Source of the DNA: Paraurantiacibacter namhicola
GTDB taxonomy: Bacteria > Pseudomonadota > Alphaproteobacteria > Sphingomonadales > Sphingomonadaceae
Direction of reading: 5' to 3'
Length of the DNA stretch: 64,000 bases
Assembly (NCBI RefSeq): GCF_001687545.1
Contig: NZ_CP016545.1
Span: forward strand, 186,001 to 250,000
Positions within the stretch are counted from its first letter, which is position 1. Each line of letters opens with the position of its first letter. Below the pieces are notes generated by a model. It searched no databases, was not told where the DNA came from, and saw only the letters and a list, made by a program, of their open reading frames with translations. Below, one piece after another: positions 34,877-44,488 of the stretch. Position numbers and translations under genes: made by a program.

Positions 34877-35971
34877 TCAGTCCTCGCCGGTAGTGAAGAC
34901 CTTCACATGCCGCTCATCACCCCAGGTCGCGACCTCGGCGACAGGCGTGCCCCGGTCCACTACGCCAACCAGCCTTTCGGGCGTGGGCATCCGGTCCTGC
35001 GGACGAAAAGCCGTGCTCTTGTCCGCCTGGTGGTAGATCACATCGTACGGCAAAGCCTCGCCAGCCGGCGCGAGACTGCCCATCAGGTCCTTCACCGCCG
35101 GAAGCTGTCCAACCCAGACCGCGCGGCCGTTATCGCCCAGCGCCAGCAGGTACCTGTCGTCAGTGCCAACCGGGCGGTAAATGACCTGCATCGGGGCAAT
35201 CTGCTCCTCACGGCACCAACGGACCGGCGTTGCCGGCTGCGAAGGTTGCGCATCGCCCATCGCGGACAGCAGCATTCCGATCATCGCGTTCCTGGCATTG
35301 TCATGCGGGACGTCGCGTGACGTGCCCGTGAAAGCCAGCGGCAGCTCGCAGTCCGTGACCGGGGCTGCTTGCGCGCCACTGCGCAGGGCTTCCGGAATGA
35401 CCAGCGATTTCGCCACCTCCGCCATCCAGATCGCGGTGCTGGCGGCGGAGCGCCTGCTGGAACTGACGCGGATCTTCACATACCAGTCGCCCGCCGCAAA
35501 CAGCGCCAGGCCGGTCGAAGTGATCGAGCCATTGTCCCCGGCCCACACGGCCATGAGGCCCGACCGCTCGGCATAGCCCGGGGGGGCAAAGGCCACCGGT
35601 CCATTCGCGAGCTCCAACCTGTTGTAGATGTCGCGCCCTTCGATCGCACCGCGCGACTGGGCGAACCACACGGGCACGCCGCCATTGGTTATCCGATAGA
35701 TATAGACCGACACCATCTCGCCGCGACTGGGCCTGTCGAAGGCCATGCCGACATCGAGGAAGTCCGAGGCGTAGGCGTGTCCGCCCGACCGCTCATACCC
35801 GCCAAGCTCGAAAGGCACGGTGATGCCGCTGTGCGGATGCGTCCACGCCTCTCCCTCTGGCAGCTCCAGGGGTTCGGCGGCAAGCGCCGGACTGCCTGCC
35901 TGCAGCATGATTGCGGCAAGGCAGGCAGACAGGATTGCAGCGAGCCGCCTAGGCGAGCCGCTGCCGATCAC
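34877..35971 (-). CDS. Exported protein of unknown function, partner of the S9 peptidase gene
   Basis: 364 residues with a signal peptide (AIMLQAGSPALA-AE). The mature part starts LELPEGEAWTHPHSGITVPF and is predicted to be beta-rich with two cysteines (DCELPLAF, RWCREEQIAP). The N-terminal half (PFELGGYERSG, VGMAFDRPSRGEMVSVYIY) gives the look of a periplasmic sensor-like domain, but I do not recognise the family. Its ATG at 35971 overlaps the stop of the S9 peptidase (35968), so the two proteins are probably made together and may act on the same substrates. Confidence 0.8.
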   Translation of the reverse strand: MIGSGSPRRLAAILSACLAAIMLQAGSPALAAEPLELPEGEAWTHPHSGITVPFELGGYERSGGHAYASDFLDVGMAFDRPSRGEMVSVYIYRITNGGVPVWFAQSRGAIEGRDIYNRLELANGPVAFAPPGYAERSGLMAVWAGDNGSITSTGLALFAAGDWYVKIRVSSSRRSAASTAIWMAEVAKSLVIPEALRSGAQAAPVTDCELPLAFTGTSRDVPHDNARNAMIGMLLSAMGDAQPSQPATPVRWCREEQIAPMQVIYRPVGTDDRYLLALGDNGRAVWVGQLPAVKDLMGSLAPAGEALPYDVIYHQADKSTAFRPQDRMPTPERLVGVVDRGTPVAEVATWGDERHVKVFTTGED

Positions 35972-37890
35972 GCCGGGTTGTGCTGGTCGAGGAATTTTTC
36001 CGCTTCCAACAGGAACTGGTGCATGTCCTCGTCCCGCGTGAAGTGGTGGTCGTTCTCTTCCTGCTCGATGTAGACATAAGGCTTGCCCGCCTTGCGCAGC
36101 GCCTCCGCCATGCGGCGGCTGTGGCGAACGGGCACGCGCTTGTCTTCCTTGCCATGGACCAGCAGGATCGGCGTGCCGAACTGCTCGGGATAATTCACCG
36201 GCGAGACGGCCTTCAGGTCTTTCGTCTGCTCCTTCCAGTATTCGGTGATGTCGGTGACATCGACAAAGTCGCCCTGGTCGGTCGTCATCATGTCCTGCAG
36301 GTCGGATGCGCCCGCAAAGCTGATGGCACAGCGGTAAAGGTCCGGGTTGCGCTGTGCGGCGCGCATGGCGGCGTAACCGCCATAGGAACCGCCGATCATG
36401 CAGGCACGGCTACCATCGGCCAGTCCTTCGGAGACAGCCCATGCCAGCGCATCGTCGAGATCGTCCTGCATCTTCAGGCCCCATTCGCCCACGCCGGCAC
36501 GCTCGAACTCGAAGCCGTAGCCGGTGGAGCCGCGATAATTGGGCTGGATGACCAGGTAACCGCGATCGGCAAAGAACTGCGCCCAAAGGTCCCAACCCTC
36601 GTAATCGCGCACGCGGGGGCCGCCGTGCGGCATGATCAGGACAGGGAGGTTCTTCGCCTCCTTGTCGCGCGGCAGGGTGAGGAATGCCTCGATCTCCAGT
36701 CCGTCGCGCGCCTTGTACTTCACCGCACGGGTCGGGGCCCAGCGCTGGTCGCTTGTCGGCTTGGCAATCGGGGCGATCCGCTTGGCCGCCACGTCGTAGA
36801 AATAATAGCCCGGGCTTTCGCCCCGGTTGACCTTGATGATGTGCTGGTTCGCATCATAGGAGGAGCTGGCGATGCGGGCATTGCCCGGGCCAAATGTGGC
36901 ATCGATCACGTCCTGCGCCGCGTTGAAGCGCGGATCGAACCACTGCACGCGGCTGCGGCTGTCCTCGTAAGTGATGCCGCGCAGGCCATTGGGATTGACC
37001 GGATCGGTCAGGATGCCGGACACATCGTAGCCCGGAGCACCGAAAACCTTGGCGCCGGTCTGCATCGTGGTCAGGTCCATCTCGTAGACAGCGGAGTATC
37101 CTTCGTGGCGGCTGACAACGAGCGCCTTGTCGTCGCGCAGGAACAGGCGCGGGACGGGCAGCTGCTCAACGCGGCCAACCGAGTTCACTTCCTTGAACAG
37201 GCCGCTTTCACCATCCTCGCGGTACACAAGCCGGGACACGCCGCCCTTCTCGCGGCCTGCGCCCACGCGAACCGCGCCGGTGGTATCAGCATACCAATTG
37301 CGTACGCCTTCCATCGCCGGTGTCACGAAAGTCCACTTGTCCTTGGCGATATCGACCTTTGCAACGCGGGGGAAACGACCCTCCGGCGTCGTGTCGAAGG
37401 GATTCGGCGTGAACTCGACCAAAATGTTTGGCGATCCATCCTTTGCGACCCAGCGCACGGTGCCGCCATAGGGATGATAACCCTCAGGCGTCATTCCCTT
37501 TGGCGGACTGAGTTCATGCTGTTCGGAGCCGTCCACCTTAAGTGCGACCAGACGGGTGATATACGTCTCGTAATTGCGCCAATATCCATCGCGCCCGACC
37601 ATCAAGACGATCCAGTCGTTGCCGACCCATTCCACATAGTGGACTTCGCCTTCGCCCATTTGGAGCGGCAGGGATTCGCCCTGCCCGTTGAGCGGGAAGA
37701 TCGTCAGGCGGCGTTCGCCCTCGATTTCCATATCGGCGACCATCTTGGTGCCATCGGGCGAGATCTTCGCCCAGTCGATTACTTCCTGCGAAGTAAAATC
37801 CGTAACCGGCCGCTCTGCCGCGGCAGGCGTGGCGACGACGCCAGCGCCGAGCAGCGCGAGCGGTGCGAGAAAACGTGCGTAAACTCTCAT
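35968..37890 (-). CDS. S9 family prolyl oligopeptidase-like serine peptidase, exported
   Basis: 640 residues from the ATG at 37890, which gives a signal peptide (MRVYARFLAPLALLGAG, cleavage near AAA-ER). An N-terminal beta-propeller (about residues 30-370) is followed by an alpha/beta-hydrolase domain. The nucleophile lies in MIGGSYGGYAAM, the Asp in LVHGKEDKRVPV and the His in EENDHHF. This is the acylaminoacyl/dipeptidyl peptidase group that trims short peptides in the periplasm. It is translationally coupled to the unknown gene at 34877. A longer frame to 37980 would hide the signal peptide and is not used. Confidence 0.92.
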   Translation of the reverse strand: MRVYARFLAPLALLGAGVVATPAAAERPVTDFTSQEVIDWAKISPDGTKMVADMEIEGERRLTIFPLNGQGESLPLQMGEGEVHYVEWVGNDWIVLMVGRDGYWRNYETYITRLVALKVDGSEQHELSPPKGMTPEGYHPYGGTVRWVAKDGSPNILVEFTPNPFDTTPEGRFPRVAKVDIAKDKWTFVTPAMEGVRNWYADTTGAVRVGAGREKGGVSRLVYREDGESGLFKEVNSVGRVEQLPVPRLFLRDDKALVVSRHEGYSAVYEMDLTTMQTGAKVFGAPGYDVSGILTDPVNPNGLRGITYEDSRSRVQWFDPRFNAAQDVIDATFGPGNARIASSSYDANQHIIKVNRGESPGYYFYDVAAKRIAPIAKPTSDQRWAPTRAVKYKARDGLEIEAFLTLPRDKEAKNLPVLIMPHGGPRVRDYEGWDLWAQFFADRGYLVIQPNYRGSTGYGFEFERAGVGEWGLKMQDDLDDALAWAVSEGLADGSRACMIGGSYGGYAAMRAAQRNPDLYRCAISFAGASDLQDMMTTDQGDFVDVTDITEYWKEQTKDLKAVSPVNYPEQFGTPILLVHGKEDKRVPVRHSRRMAEALRKAGKPYVYIEQEENDHHFTRDEDMHQFLLEAEKFLDQHNPA

Positions 37891-38071
37891 GTCAGACCCC
37901 GAAATTAACCCCCGGCCCGCCCGATTCCCCGACTGGCCCTTGATATGGCGGATTAAATCACGCGCTGGCCCCGGTTTCAAGCAATCCCGGCATGACGCCG
38001 CAAAAAGGAAGTATTCTGACGGATCGGCGGGAGCGGCTGCGCGCGAAAGTCGCCCGGCACCACTTCGAGGC

Positions 38072-38114
38072 TTGCAATCCCAATGTCGCCTGCTATTTCT
38101 GAAATTACAGAAAT
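38072..38114 (+). promoter_or_regulatory. Promoter and palindromic operator of the GbsR-type regulator
   Basis: TTGCAA (38072-38077) and TATTTC (38094-38099) form a promoter with a 16-base spacer. The palindrome ATTTCTG-N6-CAGAAAT (38095-38114) covers the -10 box and lies 12 bases before the ATG. A 16-of-18 match to its core recurs at 38725-38742, so the sequence looks like the binding site of the regulator itself. Confidence 0.6.
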
Positions 38115-38126
38115 CAGAGGTATTCG

Positions 38127-38666
38127 ATGATTCGCTTGATGGACATTCCCGAGGTTCGCGCCTTCATCCTGCATTGGGGTGAGATGGGCACCGAATGGGG
38201 TGTCAATCGCTCGGTCGCGCAGATCCATGCGCTGCTTTACCTCTCGGAGCGGCCGCTCCACGCGGAGGAAATCTGCGAGGCGCTGGGCTTGGCCAGGTCG
38301 AATGTGTCGAATGGCCTGAAGGAATTGCAGTCCTATGCAATCGTCCGCCGTGTCCATGTGGAGGGCGACCGGCGTGATCACTTCACCGCCGATACGGACC
38401 TTTGGGACATGCTGATGAAGATCAGTGCGGAGCGCAAGAAGCGCGAAATCGACCCGACGATCCAGATGCTGGGCGAGCTGGCCGAGGCGCTTGAGCAGCG
38501 CGGCGACGTGCCGGACCATGTCCGCCAGCGCATCGGGCGCATGCATGATTTCCTCGGCACGCTGGCGAGCTGGTACGACGATGTCCGCCGCCTGCCGAAG
38601 AGCACGCTGGTCACGCTGATGAAGCTGGGCGGCAAAGTCGCCCGTTTTCTGCCGGGCACGAACTAG
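38127..38666 (+). CDS. GbsR/MarR-type winged-helix transcriptional regulator
   Basis: 179 residues. The N-terminal winged-helix region includes GEMGTEWGVNRSVAQIHALL, RPLHAEEICEALGLARSNVS and VRRVHVEGDRRDHFTADTD, which fits the GbsR branch of the MarR superfamily. The C-terminal half is a helical dimerisation and ligand domain. GbsR itself senses choline and controls glycine betaine synthesis. No betaine genes are near, so the ligand here is unknown. It heads a three-gene set with two membrane proteins and probably represses its own promoter. Confidence 0.85.
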   Translation: MIRLMDIPEVRAFILHWGEMGTEWGVNRSVAQIHALLYLSERPLHAEEICEALGLARSNVSNGLKELQSYAIVRRVHVEGDRRDHFTADTDLWDMLMKISAERKKREIDPTIQMLGELAEALEQRGDVPDHVRQRIGRMHDFLGTLASWYDDVRRLPKSTLVTLMKLGGKVARFLPGTN

Positions 38667-38702
38667 CACACCCGATTGCCACAGGCCGAAAGGATCAGGC
38701 TC

Positions 38703-39224
38703 ATGACTTCCTCACGCTCAACGTTTTCGCAAATTACAGAAACTTCCGAACGTCTGCGATTGAAGCATCTGGGCGCGGCACTGTTCAGCATCAGCCTGGG
38801 CGCTCTGGCCGGTAGCGGCTGGATAAGCGTCTGGATGCTGATCGATATTGCGGAGAGCCCTTATTTCGACTTCGCCAATAGTTTCGGACTCGTACTGGCA
38901 CCGCTTGGCGTGGCTTGGATACTCACGGCCATCGGCTTCGTTGTGATCGGCCTGCCGCTGACGATGATGTTGAGCGAGTCGGAAGGGGAATGCCCAAAAC
39001 GATACGCTGCTGCCGGGGCCTTTTTCGGCTTTCTTGTGCCCGCATTCATTACATCCGTCAGCGGGTTGAACTCGCAGGGCCTGCTGCTGTTTGCCCTACC
39101 CGGACTCGCCGCGGGCGCCGTCACCGGGATGAGTTGGGGCCGCTGGCGCGCGCGGTTCGTAAACCGCTCCGAGGATGACAATAGCCGTCGCCGCTCCAAC
39201 CCCATCCACGACCTCATCCACTGA
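38703..39224 (+). CDS. Membrane protein of unknown function in the GbsR module
   Basis: 173 residues with four likely spans (around 26-48, 62-86, 106-124 and 128-145) and a basic C-terminus (RWRARFVNRSEDDNSRRRSN). I recognise no family. The start ATG 38703 has AAAGGAT upstream. The first 13 codons contain the second copy of the operator-like palindrome (38725-38742), so a later start near 38760 (TTG) cannot be excluded. It follows the regulator by 36 bases. Confidence 0.75.
   Translation: MTSSRSTFSQITETSERLRLKHLGAALFSISLGALAGSGWISVWMLIDIAESPYFDFANSFGLVLAPLGVAWILTAIGFVVIGLPLTMMLSESEGECPKRYAAAGAFFGFLVPAFITSVSGLNSQGLLLFALPGLAAGAVTGMSWGRWRARFVNRSEDDNSRRRSNPIHDLIH
38725..38742 (+). promoter_or_regulatory. 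Second operator-like palindrome of the GbsR module
   Basis: TTTCGCAAATTACAGAAA, differing at two positions from TTTCTGAAATTACAGAAA at 38096-38113. It lies just inside the second gene of the module. It may form a DNA loop with the promoter site or mark an internal promoter. Confidence 0.5.
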
Positions 39225-39249
39225 AGCGAAGAGAAGAAGGAGACATACG

Positions 39250-39630
39250 ATGCTCGTTACCAGCTACATCGCTTACCTCGCCATCAGCGTGGCCCTGACC
39301 GTCTGGGTCGCGCGGACCCTGTCGAAGAACGGCATCGTCTTCCTGAAGGAATGCTTCGGGCATGATGACCAGCTGGCGCATTCGACCAACCACCTGCTGG
39401 TGGTCGGGTTCTACCTCATCAACCTGGGCTGGATCCTGCTGACCTTGCGCTTCGGCGCAGCTCCGCAGGACATGGCAGGGGCCATCCGCTTCCTGTCGGG
39501 CAAGGTCGGGCTGGTCGTGGTGGTGCTGGGCGCCATGCACTTCTTCAACATGAACGCCATCGCGAAGTTCGGCCGCAAGGTCGGCCGCTGGCTGCGCGAG
39601 GACCAGCTCGGCTACCAACCCGCCGACTGA
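39250..39630 (+). CDS. Small membrane protein of unknown function in the GbsR module
   Basis: 126 residues with three to four spans. A conserved-looking segment FLKECFGHDDQLAHSTNHLL lies between spans one and two, and the end is amphipathic and basic (KFGRKVGRWLREDQLG). The ATG at 39250 follows a strong ribosome-binding site (AGAAGGAGAC). The gene lies 25 bases after the previous one, so all three form an operon. I cannot assign a function. Confidence 0.8.
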   Translation: MLVTSYIAYLAISVALTVWVARTLSKNGIVFLKECFGHDDQLAHSTNHLLVVGFYLINLGWILLTLRFGAAPQDMAGAIRFLSGKVGLVVVVLGAMHFFNMNAIAKFGRKVGRWLREDQLGYQPAD

Positions 39631-39650
39631 TTCATGCCAGCCACTTGCAA

Positions 39651-39679
39651 GAAGGGCGGGCCCGCCGGGTCCGCCCTTC
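39651..39679. terminator. Hairpin between the GbsR module and metK
   Basis: Stem GAAGGGCGG / CCGCCCTTC (9 bp) between two converging genes. It could end transcription from both sides, although the T-tracts are poor (GTGTGTTTGG to the right). Confidence 0.6.
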
Positions 39680-39703
39680 GTGTGTTTGGAATGTCAGACG
39701 CCG

Positions 39704-40915
39704 TCAGCCGTTCAGCGCGGCCTTCAGGTCCTCCACCAGGTCGGTCCGCTCCCAAGGGAAGGCGTCGCCTTCCGCCGTGCGGCCGAAGTGGCCGTAAGCC
39801 GCGCTCTGGCGATAGATCGGCTTGTTGAGGCCGAGGTGCTCGCGGATGCCGCGCGGGGTGAGGCCGCCCAGCTTGCCGATGGACTTGATCGCCGCTTCCA
39901 GCTCGGCATCGCCTGCCGTGCCCGTGTCATGCGTGTCGACATAAAGCGACAGCGGCTTGGACACGCCGATGGCGTAAGCAAGCTGGATCGTGCAGCGCGA
40001 GGCAAGGCCCGCAGCCACGATGTTCTTGGCCAAGTACCGCGTGATGTAGGCCGCACTGCGATCGACCTTGGTCGGGTCCTTGCCGCTGAACGCGCCGCCG
40101 CCATGGGGCGATGCGCCGCCATATGTGTCGACGATGATCTTGCGGCCCGTCAGGCCCGCGTCACCATCCGGACCGCCGATTTCGAACGTGCCGGTGGGGT
40201 TGATGTGCCATTCCGTCTCATCGGAAATGAAGCCTTCTGGCAGGATTTCGCCCACAACGCGCTTCACGTAAGCATGCAGTTCGGCTTCCTTTTCGCCCTG
40301 GTCATAGCCCGGCGCGTGCTGGGTGGAGACGACCAGCGCCGTGCAGGCGACAGGCTTGCCGTTTTCGTAGCGCAGCGTGACCTGGCTCTTGCTGTCCGGC
40401 TCCAGGAAGGGGGCGGCGCCGCTCTTCCGGTCTTCCGCCAGGCGGTGCAGGATCTTGTGGCTGTAATCCAGCGTGGCGGGCATCAGGTCGGGCGTCTCGT
40501 CGCAGGCGAAACCGAACATGATGCCCTGGTCGCCCGCGCCTTCGTCCTTGTTGCCGCTCGAATCGACACCCTGCGCGATGTGCGCGCTCTGGCCGTGGAG
40601 ATGGTTCTCGAAAGTCAGCGTATCGTGATGGAAGCCATCCTGCGCATAGCCGATGTCCTTCACCACGCCGCGCACCAGCTGCTCGATCTCGTCCAGGCAG
40701 CCATCCACCCAGTCGCCGTTCTCGTACACGCCCTTGCAGCGGATTTCGCCAGCCAGCACGACGCGCTGCGTGGTGGTGAGCGTTTCGCAGGCAACCCGTG
40801 CTTCCGGATCGCGAGCCAGCATGTAATCGACGATGGCATCCGAAATCTGGTCGGAAACCTTGTCCGGGTGGCCTTCGGAAACGCTTTCGGACGTGAACAG
40901 GTAATCAGCGCGCAT
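39704..40915 (-). CDS. metK: S-adenosylmethionine synthetase
   Basis: 403 residues. It makes SAM from methionine and ATP. Motifs: [19 protein letters not shown] near the N-terminus, [16 protein letters not shown] in the middle, and the P-loop-like [19 protein letters not shown]. It is the last gene of the leftward hisS-prfA-prmC-DUF4167-lnt-metK run, 62 bases after lnt. I looked for a SAM riboswitch in those 62 bases and see none. Confidence 0.98.
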   Translation of the reverse strand: MRADYLFTSESVSEGHPDKVSDQISDAIVDYMLARDPEARVACETLTTTQRVVLAGEIRCKGVYENGDWVDGCLDEIEQLVRGVVKDIGYAQDGFHHDTLTFENHLHGQSAHIAQGVDSSGNKDEGAGDQGIMFGFACDETPDLMPATLDYSHKILHRLAEDRKSGAAPFLEPDSKSQVTLRYENGKPVACTALVVSTQHAPGYDQGEKEAELHAYVKRVVGEILPEGFISDETEWHINPTGTFEIGGPDGDAGLTGRKIIVDTYGGASPHGGGAFSGKDPTKVDRSAAYITRYLAKNIVAAGLASRCTIQLAYAIGVSKPLSLYVDTHDTGTAGDAELEAAIKSIGKLGGLTPRGIREHLGLNKPIYRQSAAYGHFGRTAEGDAFPWERTDLVEDLKAALNG

Positions 40916-40977
40916 GTATCGAGAATCCTTGCGGGTATCGAGCCGGTATATCGGGCGGAAAAATGGGTCGCGGCGTC

Positions 40978-42612
40978 CTAACGGGCGTTGCGTCGCAAGG
41001 CAACAAGCCCGGCGAGTAGCAAAAATAGCGCCCAGCCAAGCGGCAGGACATTCCCGGCACGCGCAAACAGCGTGGGGGCATGGGCGGGCGGCAGGCGCGT
41101 ATCGATGCGGCGGGCGACATTCATGGGCGCATGCTCGCGCACAACGCCGCGCGCATCGATCACTGCGCTGATACCGGTGGTGGTGGCGCGCAGGACGGGC
41201 AGCCCCTCCTCGATCGCGCGCATCCTGGCCTGCGCCAGGTGCTGCGGCGGACCGAAATAGCCGAACCAGCCATCTGTCGACGGATTGAAGATGTAATCGG
41301 GCCGGTTGCCGCGATCGACGACCTGGCCGGAAAAGATGATCTCGTAACAGATCTGGATGCCGGCATTGCCATAGGTGCCCAGCTCCAGCGTGCGCGGGCC
41401 GGGGCCCGGCCGGAAGTCCACGCTGCCCGGCACCAGCCGCGACAGGCCGATCGGCTCCAGCAGCGAGCGCAGCGGCAGGTATTCGCCATAGGGCACGAGG
41501 TGCGCCTTGTCGTAGATGCCGCGGATCTCGCTCTCATCGTCCAGCGCGATGACCGAATTGCCGACGCCGGCCAGCTTCCCACCCTCGAAATCGAGCGTGA
41601 TGTTCCCGGTCAGCAGCAGGCTGCCACCACCCAGTGTCCGGGCGACCCGCTGGCGGGCAAAGCGCGGGCTGCCCAGCGCAGTCGTCCGGTCGTAATAGCG
41701 CTGCGGGTATCCGTATTCGAGATAGTCGGCGAGCGCGGATTCGGGCCACAGCACCAGCCGCGTTTCGCCCCGATCCAGCGGCAGCGAGGCGGCGGCGAGG
41801 CCAAGGAAATTCGTCTCGTAGCTTGCCGGGTCGGAAATCTGCGTGGGTGTCAGGTTGGGCTGGACCAGCGTGACAGGCAGCGTGCCTTCGCGCGGCGCGG
41901 CGGCGGGCCAGTACATGCCGGCAGCCAGCAGCGCGGCGGACAGGCCTGCAGTCGCAAAGCGCTTCTCCGCCAGTGCCAGGACGGTGCCTCCGCCTGCCAG
42001 TATGGTAAGCCCGGACAAGGCGTAAGTGCCCAGCCATGGCGTCAGCGCAGCAAGTCCCGGCCGGTCGAACGGACCGAGCAGCATCATGCCGAGCGGGTTC
42101 CAGGCAAAGCCGGTGAAGACCCAGCTGCGCAGCCATTCCGTGACGATCCACGCCGCGGCGAAGAACACCAGCGGGATCATCCCGCGATGCGGACCGGACA
42201 GCCGCATTGCGAGCGCGGCAGCCAGCGCAGGATAGACGGCGAGGTAGACCGACAGCAGCGGCACGGCGAGCCAGCCCAGCGCCTCGGGCATGTTGGACTG
42301 GAAGGTGAAGGCCGTCGCGATCCAGCTGTTGCCAAAGGTGAAATGCGTCAGGCCGAAAAGCCAGCCGAGCCACGCCCCGCGCTTCCACCCGCCGCCGACC
42401 GCTTGCAGCAGCAGGGCGAAGAGCCCGGTCGCCAGCAGGGCCAGCGGCCACAGGCCCAGGGGCTGGAATCCGGTCGCGGATACGAGGCCCAGGACAAGGC
42501 TGGCGAGTGCCGGACGTGCGGACAGAACAGACAGGAGGCGATTTGCCCCCTTCGCCGGCATTGCGGATTGGCCAGCCTGGCCGGACAGGTGTGCAGCCGT
42601 CATTCCGGCCAC
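40978..42612 (-). CDS. lnt: Apolipoprotein N-acyltransferase
   Basis: 544-residue inner-membrane enzyme that adds the third acyl chain to lipoproteins, which Lol sorting needs. About six to eight N-terminal spans precede a periplasmic nitrilase-like domain and a final C-terminal span. The catalytic triad is visible: Glu in [13 protein letters not shown], Lys in [16 protein letters not shown] and Cys in [10 protein letters not shown]. It lies between the DUF4167 gene (10-base gap) and metK. Several lipoproteins in this window would be its substrates. Confidence 0.96.
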   Translation of the reverse strand: MAGMTAAHLSGQAGQSAMPAKGANRLLSVLSARPALASLVLGLVSATGFQPLGLWPLALLATGLFALLLQAVGGGWKRGAWLGWLFGLTHFTFGNSWIATAFTFQSNMPEALGWLAVPLLSVYLAVYPALAAALAMRLSGPHRGMIPLVFFAAAWIVTEWLRSWVFTGFAWNPLGMMLLGPFDRPGLAALTPWLGTYALSGLTILAGGGTVLALAEKRFATAGLSAALLAAGMYWPAAAPREGTLPVTLVQPNLTPTQISDPASYETNFLGLAAASLPLDRGETRLVLWPESALADYLEYGYPQRYYDRTTALGSPRFARQRVARTLGGGSLLLTGNITLDFEGGKLAGVGNSVIALDDESEIRGIYDKAHLVPYGEYLPLRSLLEPIGLSRLVPGSVDFRPGPGPRTLELGTYGNAGIQICYEIIFSGQVVDRGNRPDYIFNPSTDGWFGYFGPPQHLAQARMRAIEEGLPVLRATTTGISAVIDARGVVREHAPMNVARRIDTRLPPAHAPTLFARAGNVLPLGWALFLLLAGLVALRRNAR

Positions 42613-42622
42613 CCCCTGCCGA

Positions 42623-43303
42623 TCAGCCTACAGCTTCTGCTGCGCCTTCGCCGTCATCGCTTTTCGCGCGGCGGGTGCGGCGCGGCTTTGCCTCTGCCAC
42701 GGGGGCAGCGCCGTCATCGTCATTGCCGATGGCAGGCGGAAGCGCGTTTTCGATGCCGCTTGCTTCGGCCTTGGGCTTCGGCTTGCGGGTGCGGCGCGGC
42801 TTTTCTTCGGGCGTGAAGGGATTGCCGTCGGCCTGCTCGCCTTCGAAGCCCTCGCGCGCATCGCCATTCGCACCATCATCGTCGCGGGCTGCGCGCGGCT
42901 TGCGCCCACGCGGCTTGCGGTCATTCTGGCGGTCATTGCCGCGATCATTGCCGCGATCGTTGTTGCGCTCGCCGCGATTGTCATCGGACTGGTCGTCGCC
43001 ATCGCTGTCATCGTCGGGGCCGCGCTCGGCTTCGCGCTTGGCGCGCTGCTCGTCCTTCTGGGCCTTGTTATCGGCGATGACGCGGAAATAGTGATCGGCA
43101 AACTGCAGGTAATATTCGGTCTGCACCCGATCGTCGTTCATGGCCGCGTCGTGAGCCAGCTTCTTGTACTTGTCGAGCATCTGGGGCGCGTTGCCGCGAG
43201 CCCGGCTGTCGATCCGGTTCTGGTTCATCGGCGCGCCGCCGCCCTGGCTGCGATTGTTCCCGCGTCCGCGACGGCGATTGTTGTTACGATTGTTGTTGTT
43301 CAA
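42623..43303 (-). CDS. DUF4167 family protein
   Basis: 226 residues from a TTG at 43303, preceded by AAGGAAG. This start gives the family-typical opening LNNNNRNNNRRRGRGNNRSQ (the first residue would be Met). An ATG at 43342 would add 13 residues. The conserved core is QNRIDSRARGNAPQMLDKYK and YYLQFADHYFRVIADNKAQK. The rest is low-complexity Asn, Arg and Asp with a repeated RGNDR-type unit and a Lys/Arg-rich end, so it is probably disordered and may bind RNA. It is usually encoded beside prmC in alphaproteobacteria, as here. Confidence 0.88.
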   Translation of the reverse strand: MNNNNRNNNRRRGRGNNRSQGGGAPMNQNRIDSRARGNAPQMLDKYKKLAHDAAMNDDRVQTEYYLQFADHYFRVIADNKAQKDEQRAKREAERGPDDDSDGDDQSDDNRGERNNDRGNDRGNDRQNDRKPRGRKPRAARDDDGANGDAREGFEGEQADGNPFTPEEKPRRTRKPKPKAEASGIENALPPAIGNDDDGAAPVAEAKPRRTRRAKSDDGEGAAEAVG

Positions 43304-43540
43304 GGGAATTGACTTCCTTGCTTGGCGGCCAGTGGCTGACATGCCTTTGTGGCCGCTAGACCCTCTCGGCGGCTACGGCGATCCTGCCGAAGTAACGCCT
43401 TATCCCCATTTTCTTACCGCACTGCGCGAGCGCGAACGCCGCGTGTAAAGCCAAGATTGGTGGGGGCGGAGCGTGCCGGGCAAGTGCCTGACCGCGTCCT
43501 GTTCACTGGCGTAGCTAGTCGCGGCTGCCTTGCCAAGACC

Positions 43541-44392
43541 TTAATTGCCCGGGCGCGCATCGCCGTGGCGTAGGACCAGGGCGCGCGGACGGCCGCCAAG
43601 GTCGCGCCGCAGCGTCACGGCGAAGCCCGCATCCACCGCCAGCTGCGTGACCGCCACGTCCTGCGCAGCGCCGATTTCCAGCACGGCCACGCCGCCGGGC
43701 AGCAGCAGCGCGGGCAGCTGGGGGACCAGGAGGCGATAATCCTCCAGCCCGTCCGGCCCGGCAAACAGCGCCTCTCCCGGCTCGTAATCGCGGACATCGG
43801 GCTGAAGCGCGGCTTCCGCCTCCACATAGGGCGGGTTGGAGATGACAAGGTCGAAGCGGCCGAGGCCATCGCGCCAGCCGTCCCGGGTCCAGTCGCGCGC
43901 CACCATGTCGGCGCGGCCGGAAAGCCCCAGTGCGCGGGCATTGCCCACCGCGACGGCGCGCGCGCGATCCGATCGCTCCACACCCACGCCTGTCGCCTGG
44001 GGACGCTCGGCCAGCAACGTCAGCAGCAGGCACCCCGTGCCCGTGCCGAGATCGATTATGCTGCGCGCGTCCGGCACAGCCTCCAGAGCGGCATCGACCA
44101 CGCATTCGCTGTCCCCGCGCGGGACCAGCGTATCGGGCGTGACGGCGAAGCTCCGCCCGTAGAATTCCTGCTCGCCGGTGATGTGGGCGATGGGTTCATG
44201 CGCCGCGCGGCGCTCGACAAGAGCGGCAAAGCCCTCGGGCGCCGGCTCGCGCATGTGGCGCAGCAGCATGTCGGAGCGGGTCAGGCCAAGCGCATGCGCC
44301 ATCAGCAATTCGGCATCGAGGCGGGCCGTGTCGGAGGTGGCGGCGAGCTGCGTGGCAGCGTCGCGTAGCGCTGTCGCGATGTCGCAACTCAC
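43541..44392 (-). CDS. prmC: Peptide chain release factor N5-glutamine methyltransferase
   Basis: 283 residues. It methylates the Gln of the GGQ motif in release factors. The N-terminal helical domain is followed by a SAM-binding Rossmann fold with IDLGTGTGCLLLTLL and the substrate-glutamine motif NPPY (LVISNPPYVEAEAAL). It lies downstream of prfA, whose product it modifies, separated by 96 bases that include an interspersed repeat. Confidence 0.96.
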   Translation of the reverse strand: MSCDIATALRDAATQLAATSDTARLDAELLMAHALGLTRSDMLLRHMREPAPEGFAALVERRAAHEPIAHITGEQEFYGRSFAVTPDTLVPRGDSECVVDAALEAVPDARSIIDLGTGTGCLLLTLLAERPQATGVGVERSDRARAVAVGNARALGLSGRADMVARDWTRDGWRDGLGRFDLVISNPPYVEAEAALQPDVRDYEPGEALFAGPDGLEDYRLLVPQLPALLLPGGVAVLEIGAAQDVAVTQLAVDAGFAVTLRRDLGGRPRALVLRHGDARPGN

Positions 44393-44396
44393 AGCA

Positions 44397-44477
44397 TGAT
44401 CCCCTGCAAAGGCGGGGGTCTCGTGCCACCTAATGGAGCGATCATGGCAAGAGGTTCCTGCCTGCGCAGGAACTCAC
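44397..44477 (-). repeat. Interspersed repeat family B, copy 2
   Basis: Reverse-strand copy of the element at 20714-20781. It reads GTGAGTTCCTGCGCAGG, then GGCACGAGACCCC and GCAGGGGATCA on the minus strand, with about 10 extra bases in the middle. It fills nearly the whole prfA-prmC gap and would be transcribed with them. Confidence 0.75.
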
Positions 44478-44488
44478 GCTTTGCCGGC

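Noticed and set aside
40916..40977. Possible SAM riboswitch upstream of metK
   Set aside because: The gap is only 62 bases and shows no SAM-I, SAM-II or SAM/SAH core pattern. metK also follows lnt in an operon.
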